A DNA stretch of 64,000 nt from Otis tarda (taxonomy: Eukaryota > Chordata > Aves > Otidiformes > Otididae). Shown here piece by piece: positions 1-11,400 of the stretch; within the stretch, counting starts at the first letter, position 1; every line of letters begins with the position of its first letter. A program made the position numbers and the translations under genes. The stretch is taken from contig CM048552.1 of the NCBI GenBank assembly GCA_026413225.1, positions 205,729,553 through 205,793,552 on the forward strand, written 5' to 3'. The notes beneath the pieces are model-generated. The model saw only the letters and a list, made by a program, of their open reading frames with translations, did no database searches and was not told the DNA's origin.

Positions 1-2114
1 AACTGTTAACATACAGCAGTTGGAATGTTAGATATGAAAATTTATTATTTTATGATCATGGAGAAGGCATGGAGGAGACGTCTACTGCAAAAGTAATGGT
101 TAAAACACAATGGCAGTCTAGCAGACCTCAGTGCTGGTGACAAAAATAATTTTGCCTTGAGACAGTCACTTCTGCTATGAATTGGGCCGTGACACTTAAC
201 TGAAGAAGGATTAGCTCTTGATTTTTTTTTCAAAATACGAATGAACTGTGAGGACCACCCTCCTGAATTAAAAGTACAATATTGAGTCTCATTAACAAAA
301 GCTCATGACTTCCAAGATAATTATTAACTCAGCTGGAGAGAGTAGCTAGCAGGGAACTAGTATACAACTTCAACAAGTATAACAAGACAATCAGCAGGTT
401 TTTAGTGTGAATTATCAAGCCTTGAGAAGAACAAGAATCTTCTTCCATGTTATTCCTTGGCAGGAGGAAGTACCCAGCCTACTCAGTTTTTAAGTTAAGA
501 GGAACTGCCACATTACTGTCATTAGCATTGCAAAACGCTGAAGATGTCATACTTGCTTGTTTATTTTCGTTCCTGTGATACTGCTTAATGCAAAAAGAGA
601 GTTGAGATGCCTGTGTCTCATCTGAGGAATGTGTATAATGAAGGTTTCAGGTAAAAGACCCTCCCTTCCCCCAACCAGAAATGTCAATTTTGCTTCAGAA
701 AACTTTAGAAAAGAGAATTTGGTTGAGTTACTGGAGACAGAAAAATGATCAAAGAGAGCCTGGGAGCGGAGGCATACCCCTGCTGTTAGTGACTAATGGG
801 TTTGTTTCTTCTGCCAACGTGCAAACGAGCTGCAGTACCTATTGTAAGAGCCTCTGGAATTCAGCCCAAGTAAGAGAAATAAAAGATTATAAAGGAGAGC
901 TCATTGAGGGATGAATGGAACTTTAAAGTCAAATACACTGAATTACTATCTCTGCCTACTTCACAGAGAGACTAAATTCCCTGATAAATTCTTACAAGGA
1001 AATATTTTTTTGAAATGCATTCTATTACTGAACGACACACTGGATTATTGCTACGAAGTGGAGGCAGCCTAGCTCAAAGACAGGAGTGAAAAAAAAAGTA
1101 CTTTTTCTTTTTCCTTTTTTTTTTCCAGTTCAACACAAATGCTGAGCTAGCTGTAGTAAACTAGATGCCTTCTCTGTCTAATCCTTCATTTGGCAACTGT
1201 GGAAAAGAAGTGTGCAGCTGCTTATTTCACTTATCCTGATAGAATGTAGTGCTTTCCCAAAAGACAAATTACTTAAACACTTCTTGTAGGAAAGAGTGCC
1301 AATCACATCAATATGATCCATCTTTCCTTATTTCCTTTACAATGTGCTAATTTGGGAACTCTTGTTTTCAATCATAAAAAAATTAATACATTCACTCTGG
1401 CCAGCGATGAGAAATAAATAATTTAGAGTACATTTTAAATACAGATTATTACTGACACAAACACTCTAGGTGGCTGATTAGGAAAGTCAATGGCTTCCAG
1501 CCACATTCAAGCTAGAAAACGATGCATAATGGTCTGTTACACCATTTGAGAATTAACGATGACATCAGGTAATTTCAACGCTGTATTGCCAAAAGACAGG
1601 AAGGAAGGAAGGAAGGCTTTTTCATTTGGAGTTAAATGCTCCCTGTAGTAGTATCTGCAAACCTAAATATTAGAAGAGTGTACTGAAGAAAGTCTTAGAG
1701 ACTTCAAACCTTAACTTTCATCTCACAGTACTGAGACCAGTAAATGGTAACAAAATGACCTGGCAGAATAAAATGTCAGAACGGGTGACTTAAAGGTCCA
1801 GAACTACCACTACTAGTACTACATTTATTCTATGAGTTTTTTAAAATTGAAACAGTAAACGAGTCAGAAATTCTGAAAAGAAACTCATGACTTGTATTTT
1901 AGCTTTAGTAGCAATAGAAGGAAGGATCTACATAGCTCTTGGCAGTGACTCTCTAAAAGAAAAATAGTAATTTTCCATAAGCATCACTTTTAAAGTTCAT
2001 TACAGTTTGGAGATCCTGGCAACCTTTGTGCATCAGGCTGTATTTGTTATGTTCTTGAATCAATACACGCAAAGATAAGTGCAGAACCAACCATTACTCC
2101 ATTAAATTCCCAGG
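1..2114. other. Unique AT-rich non-coding DNA
   Basis: No coding exon, RNA gene or transposable element is recognisable here. Open frames are short, mostly lack ATG starts and resemble no protein family I know. The stretch holds a short A/T homopolymer cluster around 1088-1127 and a GGAA microsatellite listed separately. It could be intergenic or intronic. Protein homology and cross-species conservation could not be tested from sequence alone. Confidence 0.6.
1599..1616. repeat. (GGAA)n microsatellite, about 4.5 units
   Basis: Four and a half uninterrupted GGAA units lie in unique DNA. GGAA is the ETS-family core, so the run is also a possible multimeric ETS site. A short microsatellite is the simpler reading. 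Confidence 0.9.
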
Positions 2115-2229
2115 TGTTGTGGTTTAGCCCTAGTCACCACACAGTTGCTTGCCTTCCCTGCCCTCTTCCCAGTGGGATAGAAGAGAGAATTGGGAAGAAA
2201 TGAAAACTCATGGGTTGAGATTAAGACAA

Positions 2230-2235
2230 TTTACT
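2230..2235 (-). terminator. LTR poly(A) signal variant AGTAAA
   Basis: On the minus strand AGTAAA lies about 210 bp past the TATA box and just before a segment resembling U5. It is a known but weak variant of AATAAA, so LTR-driven 3' end formation may be inefficient in this copy. Confidence 0.4.
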
Positions 2236-2440
2236 AGAATAGCAAGGGAAAATAACAGTAATAACAAAATATAATGGTACTAAAATATACAAAATGAACA
2301 ATGCACAATTTCTCACCACCTGGCATCCCAATGACCGATATAGCCCGTCCCGAGAAGCGATCACTGAAATGAAACTGAGCAGCACGCAAAACGGTGAGAG
2401 AGGGAGAGACGAGAGAGAGATGCCCACCAGCCAATCCCCA

Positions 2441-2450
2441 CATATATACT
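2441..2450 (-). promoter_or_regulatory. TATA box of the family A LTR
   Basis: AGTATATATG on the minus strand sits where a U3 TATA box is expected. It lies downstream of a stretch reading GACCCAAACTGGCCAAAG that is characteristic of this LTR. It supports minus-strand orientation. Present activity is unknown. Confidence 0.6.
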
Positions 2451-4213
2451 GAGCATGAGGTTTATGGCATGGAATACTGTCTTTGGCCAGTTTGGGTCAA
2501 TTATTCTGTCTGTCTTTCTCCCAGCTTCCTGCATCTGCACATTAGCGTAGACCTGGGAAGCCAGACAGTGTCTCTGGTCTCTCTAGCAACAATTCATAAC
2601 ATCAGTGTGTTTATCAACATTCTACAGATATGAAATCCAAAACACACTGGCTACTGAGAGGAAAATTAACTCAATTCCAGCCAAAACCAGGACATCAAGA
2701 CACCAGAGCAGCCTGTCCTATGTTAAAACAAACTCCTTTAGGCAATCTCAGAACAGCATCTTATTCTTCTTTTCACTATGTAAAAAGTAAACTATAGTGC
2801 TAAGGAATATCAAGATAATATAATTTTGCTTTTGACAAACTGTAGATAAAACTTTGCCCAGAAGTTACTCTAAGCCAATCACTTTCCAGAAGTCCAAATG
2901 TGTCTCCTGCTTCTATTGGTGGAGTTAAACACAGAAAATCTTCACCTCTACTGCCTAACAGTAGTGTGTAATCACTTATGATTTAGCAGAAACCACCTGG
3001 TAAGAAAAAGCATTACTCAGCTAGGACTTTTCCTGACCTTCTAGGTGATAACAATTCCATTAGAAGTGGTGCTTGGAACTCTGCATTTATCATATCCCAC
3101 ACTGACCAGTTTGCAAAGTTTGTAACTAGAGGATTGGAAAATTTGAGATGATCATAGCAAGAACATCAATCTCAGTCTCCAAGTAACAACTGCAAAGGTC
3201 TTTTGAATACATCAAGAACTTCATTTCTTTGTTCACGAGGTGCCAATAATGAATCTTGCTACTCCAGCATATAACGAAGAGAAATTTGGAAAGTGGAAGA
3301 ATACACTCCAAACAGTCCTCTGATAATATCAGGACAAGATAATATCACAGATATTTACCCACCTTCAGACTGACATCTTGCAAACAAGATAAAGACTGAT
3401 ACGCGACTGCTTAAAAATAATTTTTGTAGGCATATGGAAGCTCTTTAGGAACAACCTATTACTAAACCAAAGTATAACTACACTCATAGTCTCTAAATGA
3501 GGAAGAAGATAAAAGCTGTGTATTGATCTTCACAGTAAACTTTGAAGAAGGTGTTTAGCTCCTGCTGATAATGAAGATTACAATCAAAGAGTTTTGTGAA
3601 CAGAAAATGAGTAGTCAAATCTGAGAATATCTCAGTTCAAGCAGCTTTAAATAACATAAAGATTGCAAATGAAGATATTTAGGCAGTTTAATGTTAGCAG
3701 TAATCTCTATGTCAACTGTAATTCCATTCATTCCTGAATATCTACTTTAGCCATCTGTGGATTTTGCTTTTCCTGTGATAACAAACACCTGTGATCAAAT
3801 ATGGATAAGTTCCCCTCTAGCAGATCTACCTGTACAGATAATGCCCTTCTCCCAAAATCTTATCTTAGCACTCAGGAAATACAGTTACTCTCAGTTTTTG
3901 TGCTTCAGAAGAGATGTGCATCAACATCTAAGATTACTACACTGCCTCCTTTTTTTCAAATATTCAATTACCCTTCATTTTCTATATGCAAAAGTAACTT
4001 AAATCTCATCTTCAATATAGGCAGGAACCAAACACCTTCTTCAGGGTTTCCTCAAAATTATGATGATCGTTACATGTCACCAATCTTCCCTTTTTCATAC
4101 TAAACCAGTTAATATGCGTAATTGTGTACTAGTAAGAAAACCATTCTGGCGATTAATTTTATCCATGCTTCCTAGATTTTTTCTTAATATTAATAATTTA
4201 TTTTATGTTTTAG

Positions 4214-4738
4214 CCATCAGCAGAAAGGCTATGCTCAAAAACATATGCTGATATATTGCCAAAATTTAATCAAGGTATAGCACTAGTCACTGTGGAGTTA
4301 ATTAATCAAGCAGCAAAAAGATATACACTTCAGATCCTTGCTTGGGTGTGCAGCTGTATCAGCCCCCAGACATTCAAACCGACGGGAAATCAAGGTACAG
4401 CAACTCTTTTAGCAGAAACTCTCAAATTTGGCACAGATGACTTCCTGGATGTGACAACAGCCCTCCACCTATTTTGCAGTAAGTCAGCAGCGCTGCCTCA
4501 TGCTAACGTCGTACGTGCTGTTGAACTTACTCTGAGAAAAGACAGCACAAAGCAGTTTGCTCTGCACGCCCTTAGAAACAGTGTGGCTTGCCGTTTCTGT
4601 TACAACAGACTAATAACTTCAACTAAAGCTTTCTGTCTTCAAAGGAAATACCATCTTCTCTCCCAAATTCTAATGCTAAAACTTACTTCTGAACAATTTC
4701 TGTCATGCCGGCAGCCAGCGCCTTCTGATGTTGGATGA
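4214..4738 (+). other. Anonymous 174-codon open frame behind a splice-acceptor-like site; possible terminal exon
   Basis: The frame is open from 4214 to a TGA at 4736-4738. It begins immediately after a TAG at 4211-4213, and that TAG is itself the end of a T-rich acceptor-like sequence (TTATTTTATGTTTTAG). There is no in-frame ATG near the beginning; the first non-ATG candidate is a TTG at 4256. It would therefore have to be an internal or terminal exon rather than a single-exon gene. An AATAAA at 5112-5117 lies about 370 bp past the stop. The predicted peptide has hydrophobic and cysteine-containing segments but matches no domain, signal peptide or membrane segment I recognise. Given the base composition, one such frame could arise by chance in 64 kb read in six frames. 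Alternatives are chance, a lncRNA exon, or a decayed gene. Confidence 0.12.
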
Positions 4739-7363
4739 AACACCCTTAGGCGATGTTCTGTGACGGCCCGTGTTGGAATAATATTGATATTACTTGGTAG
4801 GTAATACATTTATTTGGTCACCAATGAGATGAAAGATACATGCCCTAATTCCTTAGAGTTATTTACTTTTACAATGCATCCAAATTCTACGCTGCTGTAT
4901 GAAGCTGAACCAAGTATTTTCAAAAGAAAGATAGCACCTTTTTAAAAAAAAAAATTCCTGTAACAAGTAGAGCTCAGTTGTGCGAACACAGGATGACACG
5001 ACCTTGTCTCTGGCAGAAAGGCAGATTAAGATGCATCCAGACCCATCTCCAGCTCCTCCTCCAGCCATTTGTTCTTCCACTGTCATCAGTTTGCAGCCAC
5101 CTTCACCCGTCAATAAACTGTTCACGCATCTGTGCTACAAGCAGGGCTACTGAAATAATCAAGGTTTCTAACGAACTGCTGAAAGAAGCCAAAATCCCGC
5201 AAAAGGCAAATGGTTAATGAGTGATGGTGGTGAGAGAGACATGTTAGCTCCCTGAATCAGTGTGGATGAAATTTTTTAAGACATTTTGGCCACTGAAGGA
5301 AAACGCATTGTGTAACTACAATTTTGGTGATGATTTCCGGAATTTCACTACGGATAGTAACTTACTCTCTGCATCCCCACGAAAAAAAAATCCGTACTGT
5401 AGAATTCATCACTTACCAACAAACCTTTGATTAATACCAAAGTAGGCAAAGCCACAACCAATGATTTCAACATAAAAGACTTTGTGTCCCATCAGTAACT
5501 GCTGAAAACATCCAATTTCCATCTTACACTATTTTCCACAATATGCAAGAAATAATGAATGCTCTCCATCCATACATACATGTACAACGTTTCAAAGACA
5601 GTTTTATAGCTGATACCCTGATGGGTAGCCTCTGACATTTAAATGCAATTTAGTTTTTTCAGGGTAAAAAATGAAGCCTCTGCAGTTTTATGGTCAAAAT
5701 ACAGCTTACCAGTTAAAAATTTGATTAATAAAAAATTGATTTCTTAGTCAGGTAGAAAGTATACAAAACCAGACCTTTAAGGGGTACAGGCTGTTCCCAA
5801 TTTTTGATCCTATAGAAATATTCTAAATTTGCAAAAAGTAAAAATGTACATTTTAGGCCTCAGAAATTTATCTGGCTGTATTGAATAGTCTCAGGAAGAG
5901 ACTGAATAGACTCAGGAAGATTGCTGTGACTGTTTTCATTAATCTAAAAGGAAAAAAACAAAGATTTTTTTTTTGTGATATTCCAGTTACATGACAGAAG
6001 TTTCTTTGGTCAGCAATGAGGTGCAAAGTAAAATTTTAATCAGCTTAGAGGACAATATGATAGCAATTACTTACGCAGTTTGAATAAAGTAATTTTTGTA
6101 GTCAGATGAGGACTACATCCTAGAAGACCATACAAAGTAGTATAAAAATGCTCAGAAAATCAATATGAAAAATAAATAAAACAAGGTAAGGGAGATAAGT
6201 ATGAATAAGAAGGTTGGTTGTTGGGGCTCTTCCCAAGGCAGGTTTTCCTAATGACAATAACATCCTGGTTTTGTCAGACCAGGTTACAGTAAATCACATC
6301 AATAATTGCTTTGATTTTAGCAATAAAAAATTCTACTTGACTTCCTGATGCCTATTTCACAACTTTCTGTGACAAATTAATTTTAGACAGATAATAAGCA
6401 TTAATTGGGCCGTATTTAATCACAGTTTCATCTAATAGGCAACACAGACAAGCCTTATTATCTCAGTCTCCACTTGTCTTCAATTCTAAGTGTCCTATAA
6501 ATAACTACTATCCAGTTTACATTGACATGGGGTCAATTTTACAAGCTAGTTGAGAATCAGCACCAGATTATACACAGGGAAAAAATGCAGATAATGATTT
6601 TGAAGCCAAACTCATATTCGTGGACTACCCTTCTTACTTTTTCCAAATTCAGACTCCAGCTTTGAAAACTCAGCCTGAAAGCTGGCTCAGGTATCATGTC
6701 CAGTACAAAAGACGTGAAACTAAAATTCAGATAACTGTTGCGGTGATAAAGGAGAAGAGCCATCAACCAGTTCCCTGATGGGTGCATGAGGACTCTGTTT
6801 CATCTGACATAGTAAGATCTTGCTTTTTCTCACTAGACTAGACTGACACAGCTCAGTGTACATTTAGGCACCAGTTCACTGTAAACCTATTTTTCACGTA
6901 GTCAGTTTAGTTCGCTTTTCAGCTCTGTTGAACCTCCAAAAACCTCCACAGACACCTGAAAGATGGTGGGGTATGCACAGGCTACACGGCTAGAGGTACA
7001 CAGGGGAAGTCTGAAGACAAGTGCCTCCCTGCTGACCTGAGCTCACGTTGCCTGAGCTGCTAAAGAGTTACAGGTATCTTCTTGGTGGAGAAGGACCTGG
7101 CCAGCTGTGAAAGCCTCTGGTGTGGAAGTCGATGGGAATTTTCCTATTGGCTTTGGTGAGAACAGGGTTGCACCTAGAGCTCAACCAACTAATTTCAGCT
7201 TGCTTTTATGTCTCATTCAACTTTTGCCCAGCCCTGGGCTCCAGATGCATAACAAGTACCTGAAAGCTGTAAGACTTTGACTAAAGGGTAGAGAAGATGT
7301 GTACCACAGCAGAACCACCACCACTGTATGCATAGTAACTGACTGGGAAGAATCTTACTTTAA

Positions 7364-7368
7364 GACCT
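7364..7368. repeat. Target-site duplication GACCT, left copy
   Basis: GACCT directly abuts the left end of the family B LTR and recurs at 8478-8482. The extra A before it also matches if the last LTR base is counted. A 5-bp duplication is usual for ERVL-class and some other retroviral integrases. Confidence 0.85.
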
Positions 7369-7553
7369 TGTCGTAGTTCAGCCCTGATCAGGACCAGACT
7401 ACGCAGTCTCTCTCTCTCACTGCCCCCACCTTCCGAGAGAACAGGGAGAGAAAATATAAGGAAAAATGGCTCGAGGTTTGAGATAAGGACAGGGAGAAAT
7501 CCTTAAAGTTACCATCACGGGCAAAACAGACTCGACTTGGGGAAAACTATTCA

Positions 7554-7559
7554 TTTATT
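7554..7559 (-). terminator. AATAAA poly(A) signal of family B LTR copy 1
   Basis: AATAAA on the minus strand lies about 190 bp before the LTR 3' end. The second copy has AATAAA in the matching place (43232-43237), so it is a family feature. It fixes the R/U5 side of the LTR and supports minus-strand orientation. Confidence 0.65.
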
Positions 7560-7773
7560 ACTACAAACAGCAGGATAATGAGGCAGAGAACAAGATAACC
7601 TCCATCCACCCCTCCCTCTTCCCAAGCTTAACATTATCTCTACTACCTCCCCCCCCCCGCCCCGAGCGGCACAGGGGGGAAGAGGGAATGGGGGTTGCAG
7701 TCAGTTCATCACATGTTGTTTCACGCCGCTGCTTCATTCATGGTCGGGGGAAGAACTCCTCACATTCCTCCCC

Positions 7774-8046
7774 TGCTCCGTTGTGGGGTCCCTCCCACGG
7801 GCCACAGTCCTTCATGGAACTGCTCCGGCGTGGGTCATCTCTTCCAGTCTCTCCAGAACGGCTGTCCCAGCAGGCCCTCCACAGGCCACAGCTGCCTTCA
7901 GGCATCCACCTCCCCCGGTACGGGGTCCTTCACGGGCTCCAAGTGGATCTCTGCTCCTCCGTGGACCTCCATGGGCTGCAGGGGGACAACCTGCTCCACC
8001 ATGGTCATCACCACAGGCTGCAGGGGAATCTTGGCCAGGAGCCGCA
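7774..8046 (-). repeat. GC-rich degenerate minisatellite core inside LTR copy 1
   Basis: On the minus strand this part is a chain of imperfect units. Each combines a CTGCAGCCC(R)TGG motif with a CCACG(C)TGGAGCAG motif at roughly 35-45 bp spacing. Copy 2 holds the homologous block at 42750-43025 with a different number and order of units, which suggests slippage or unequal exchange. Units are too diverged to count exactly by eye. Confidence 0.6.
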
Positions 8047-8297
8047 TTACTCCTCCCGCTCCTTCTGAACTGACCTTGGCGTCTGCAGCCGTTCCTCACT
8101 CACAACAGGCTGGTAGATGTCTCTCAGGATCTTTTTTTACATCTTATTCACTTCTCATCTCCTTTCCACTTCTTGCAGCCGGGCTGGACCGAGTCGGGCC
8201 CAGGCCCATGAGGCCTGCGCCTCCCCCTCTGTGCCTCTGCCCCCGCTCAGCTTCTTCACATCTTATCTTCTCTCTCTTTTTTTTTGTTTTCCCCTTC

Positions 8298-8304
8298 TTA
8301 AATA
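8298..8304 (-). promoter_or_regulatory. TATA-like motif TATTTAA of LTR copy 1
   Basis: TATTTAA on the minus strand, about 170 bp from the LTR 5' end, follows a GATAAC-containing stretch and precedes an A-rich run. The other copy has TATTTTAA at the same offset (42426-42433). It is a plausible core promoter element. Activity unknown. Confidence 0.5.
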
Positions 8305-8477
8305 TGTTATCGCAGAGGCGTTATCATGGAACATTCTGCTACCAATCGGCTCGGCCTTGGCCAGCAGCAGGTCCGCCCTAGGCCCGGCTGAGTCCACTGA
8401 ACAAAGGGGAGCAACTTCTAGCAGTTTCCTACAGAAGCTACCACCTTAGGGCCCCCCTCACTAACAAAACCATGACA

Positions 8478-8482
8478 GACCT
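8478..8482. repeat. Target-site duplication GACCT, right copy
   Basis: This is the right-hand partner of the GACCT at 7364-7368. The pair proves insertion of the 1109-bp unit as a retroviral LTR. Confidence 0.85.
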
Positions 8483-11400
8483 GGGCGAACATGCGGGTTT
8501 TTGCTAACTTTAAAGAAATAGCAATTTCATATGCAATTCTCTTCTTCCAACTGATTTTTTTTCCCGTGGGTTCAATCTGTCACATGTACAGCCAGTGATT
8601 CTGTGAACAGCGATGCATACGAGTGATTTTCAGAATGTGTCAAGACCATACTGCCAACATAAATAAGTAGGTGTGCATATAGGAACAAGGTCATTTGGGG
8701 GTAAGGATACAAGAGGAAACACTGTCCCAAAGTTTTAACATTCCAGAAGTGTTGCAAGAAAAAATGAATCTTGGCCCGAAAGTTAATTTCCCTGAATAAC
8801 ACTCAGAACGCACTAAAAATGTTCAAGTTATTAATATTAATTAAACAATTAATACTATTATAATTAATTAATTACACAGTGCCTGGGGTCCTGGAAAGGG
8901 ATCTTTATGTGTCTGAATAATAAGAAGATGACATTCTATTCCTGCAGTACAGGAGGAATTTTAAAAGATCACAACTTTTTAAATATTCTTCGCACTTTGG
9001 TTCTTCTGCAGAATTAGACTTTAACATGCATTTGGGTTTTGCAGCCACAGGATGGCATTCATTGCTGTGCAAAGGGTCAGTGAAATTAAGTAGACTCTAG
9101 GAAGAGTACCTTCCATCTGGGGAAAGGAAATGTTTAATAAATAATTATTAATACAAATTTACTGCTTTCTACTGATGACAACTATTTATTTAAGAATGTA
9201 ATATCATAATCTTACCATGCACAACCCTTAAGTTTCATGTTCTTACTGTACGGACACCAAAGCCCTCAACAGATGCTTATCTTGCCTGACTTCAGTAAAC
9301 TGGGACCTTCAAAAAATACAGAGCAGCAATTCCAACTTGCGATACTAGCAACTGCATAAAGCACTTCAGTTTAATGTCCATGCTTTATGGAGTCACAGTA
9401 ATTCTTTAATGGATTTATACAGGCTCATAATTTACTGTTTATTTTCCCATTAGGGCAATATACGGAGTAGGTGTTGACACACGGCATACCAATGGGAGGA
9501 CAGCTGGACTGAACGAATGGCCAAGGTGACTGATAATTGGATTGCAAATGTCAAAGAGTGTGATAGAAAAGCCAAGTATATCAAACCACACATGCTTTTC
9601 CCAGTTGTGAAATGAAAGTTAAGAGCAGGGACAATCAGCTACAAGTAGTTACGATTTATAGAGTTGGGTTTGAAGTCAGTGGCAAGCAACATCCAATTAA
9701 GTTCAGTAGAGATGTCTAACGGCACTGGTAAAACGACTGGATTTAGAGTGATGGGCAAGAATGTCAGACTGAGAAACAACCTAGCAATGCTATTAACCTT
9801 TGTGAGATTGCCCCACCGATAATGTGATCTGGGGGACAATAAAACACTGCATGAGACAATATGCCCAATTTGGTAGTGCAGGACTGATATATGGAAGAAG
9901 AAGGAGAGTTTTCCTGGATTCATTTTATGGGCCTCCAATTAGCCCTCACTAAGCAAAGGGAGAGAAAGGAGGGAAGCAGAAGGAGTCCCTCTAATGAGTA
10001 GCTTTGTTGGTTTGTAGCAAAGAGATTGAAAAAGGGAAGTTTTAGGAGCTGCTTTGCTTTTGAGATTGTCTCAGGAGGTGTTAAAGGGGCTGGGTACTTT
10101 GTTGGAAACAGCCGTGAGAAAGCCCCTGATTTATGGAAGCTCTTGAGCCGCACAAGAGCATCCTGTCAGGATCAGTACAGGAGGCGTGATCCTTTGGCAC
10201 AGGGAGATCAGATATGTCAGCCCCATGCGCTAATCCTGATGGTTAGATGCTGGGGTCAGGACCGCAGATGCTCGCTCACAATGTGGAACCCTGGCTGACA
10301 CCATCTACGGATGCTGCTGCTGCTTCCTTGGAGAAACTCTATACAAAATATAAAGATGCTTGTTCTCCAAAAGTGCATCCAGTTTCTGAAATGGGAGATT
10401 AAGAGTGGGTCTAATCCATGGATTACTGATCTGACAAAATATCTAAATCTTATTTATGGGCTCAGTGAGGCAGAGGCAGTTTGTCAATCAAGTGCAGTTT
10501 AAGATGCAATTCCTGTTTTGCTATGCAAGTCTGGTGAATGTGTACTCAATAACCTTTAGAAAATAGAGCGTGAATGTGTAATTTATTCAGCTACTACTGT
10601 TTAGGCATCCAAGGGCTAGCGAAGCGTACTGGCACCCAGAGAAACCAGGGGCGGTTCTCAAGTTAGGAAGCCCTGAGGTAGCTCCCAGTCCATGCTACAG
10701 TGTGGAGGAGAGGGAAGGGACACCAAAACAGCCCTGCAAGAACTGAATGAGGTACTGAAAACACAGCCCACAGCTCCAAGTAGGGTAATCTGCTCTGTCA
10801 AGAAGCAGGATAAACGACTGCCTCACGCTGAGCACCGTGCTGCAGCAGCAAGGATTTCTTTCGGGAGCTCAGCAACTTGCTGGAAGCTGGGCGTCCCATC
10901 ACTGGTGTGATCCATCACCAGGCACCCTCCCAGTGCTGCAGAAAAACAAAATCTTCTGCACATTTCAGACTTCTTTTTATTAAAAAAGTCACAGCTTTCA
11001 ATTGATACTTTCACGCTGAGAGTCGGATATTATAAGAATCAAATGCCTGAAGAGAAGGCTTTCAAAGCAAATATTATTTTACTTTTTTAATGCTGTTCCC
11101 TGGCTGAGGTGCTACAGTAAAGACTGCAGTCAGGCAGTATCTAGTGGTTTGCAAAAATATAGTGAAAGATCCTTAACTGTAGATATACTTGTTAAATGCT
11201 GACGCAAAAAAAAAAAAAAAAAAAAAAAGACAGAAGATGAGCTTCAGTATTCAATTTAATCCCACAAACATATGGGCAAAGCTACAAAGAAAGAGTTTGT
11301 GCAGGTCCATTTGAACAACAAGGTTTTGGTGAGGAGGGTAAGGATGATATGCAAGTGAACTTCACATGTCAATCAATATTTTTTATTCCTTCTGCTATAC

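Larger units (their letters stand above)
2115..2694 (-). mobile_element. Solo LTR of an avian endogenous retrovirus (family A)
   Basis: A block of about 580 bp runs TG...CA on the minus strand, starting TGTCCTGGTTTTGGCTGG and ending CTAAACCACAACA. I recognise it as an LTR type repeated many times in bird genomes. On the minus strand it shows a TATA box (AGTATATATG) about 245 bp from the 5' end, then an AGTAAA polyadenylation variant about 460 bp in. This gives a normal U3-R-U5 layout. No internal proviral sequence adjoins it, so it is a solo LTR left by LTR-LTR recombination. I found no target-site duplication: CCAGG is on the left and TCAAG on the right. Either the copy is old, the flanks were rearranged, or the boundaries are a few bases off. 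Orientation rests on the promoter and poly(A) motifs. Exact subfamily not determined. Confidence 0.85.
2695..7368. other. Unique non-coding DNA with one anonymous open frame
   Basis: No transposon or known gene is recognisable. The one long open frame (4214-4738) is listed separately. An AATAAA hexamer lies at 5112-5117. At 6370-6500 the sequence is dense in TTAATT/TAAT cores within a well-mixed, non-repetitive stretch, the look of an AT-rich enhancer. A short imperfect direct repeat built on CTCAGGAAG lies around 5887-5920. Confidence 0.55.
7369..8477 (-). mobile_element. GC-rich solo LTR of an avian endogenous retrovirus (family B, copy 1)
   Basis: This is an 1109-bp element with TG...CA ends, bracketed by perfect GACCT duplications, so the boundaries are firm. 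On the minus strand it opens TGTCATGGTTTTGTTAG and closes with GAACTACGACA. A TATTTAA motif lies about 170 bp in (8298-8304), and AATAAA lies about 920 bp in (7554-7559). The centre is far richer in G+C than the surroundings and is built from repeated CTGCAGCCCATGG-like and CCCACGCTGGAGCAG-like units. A second copy lies inverted at 42256-43444. Long overlapping open frames here come from the low-stop GC-rich repeats. They do not keep the same frame between the copies and are not read as genes. No gag, pol or env sequence adjoins it. The intact duplication means a solo LTR formed at the original insertion site. Confidence 0.92.

Noticed and set aside
2115-2694. Plus-strand orientation of the family A LTR
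   Set aside because: TG...CA ends exist on both strands, but the TATA box, the poly(A)-like hexamer and the known layout of this LTR fit the minus strand.
7695-8381. 228-codon plus-strand open frame
   Set aside because: It lies wholly within the family B LTR core, begins at TTG, runs antisense to the LTR, and does not keep frame with the second copy.
11040-11228. Processed pseudogene ending in poly(A)
   Set aside because: The upstream sequence matches no gene I recognise. No AATAAA is close to the A run and no flanking duplication is visible.
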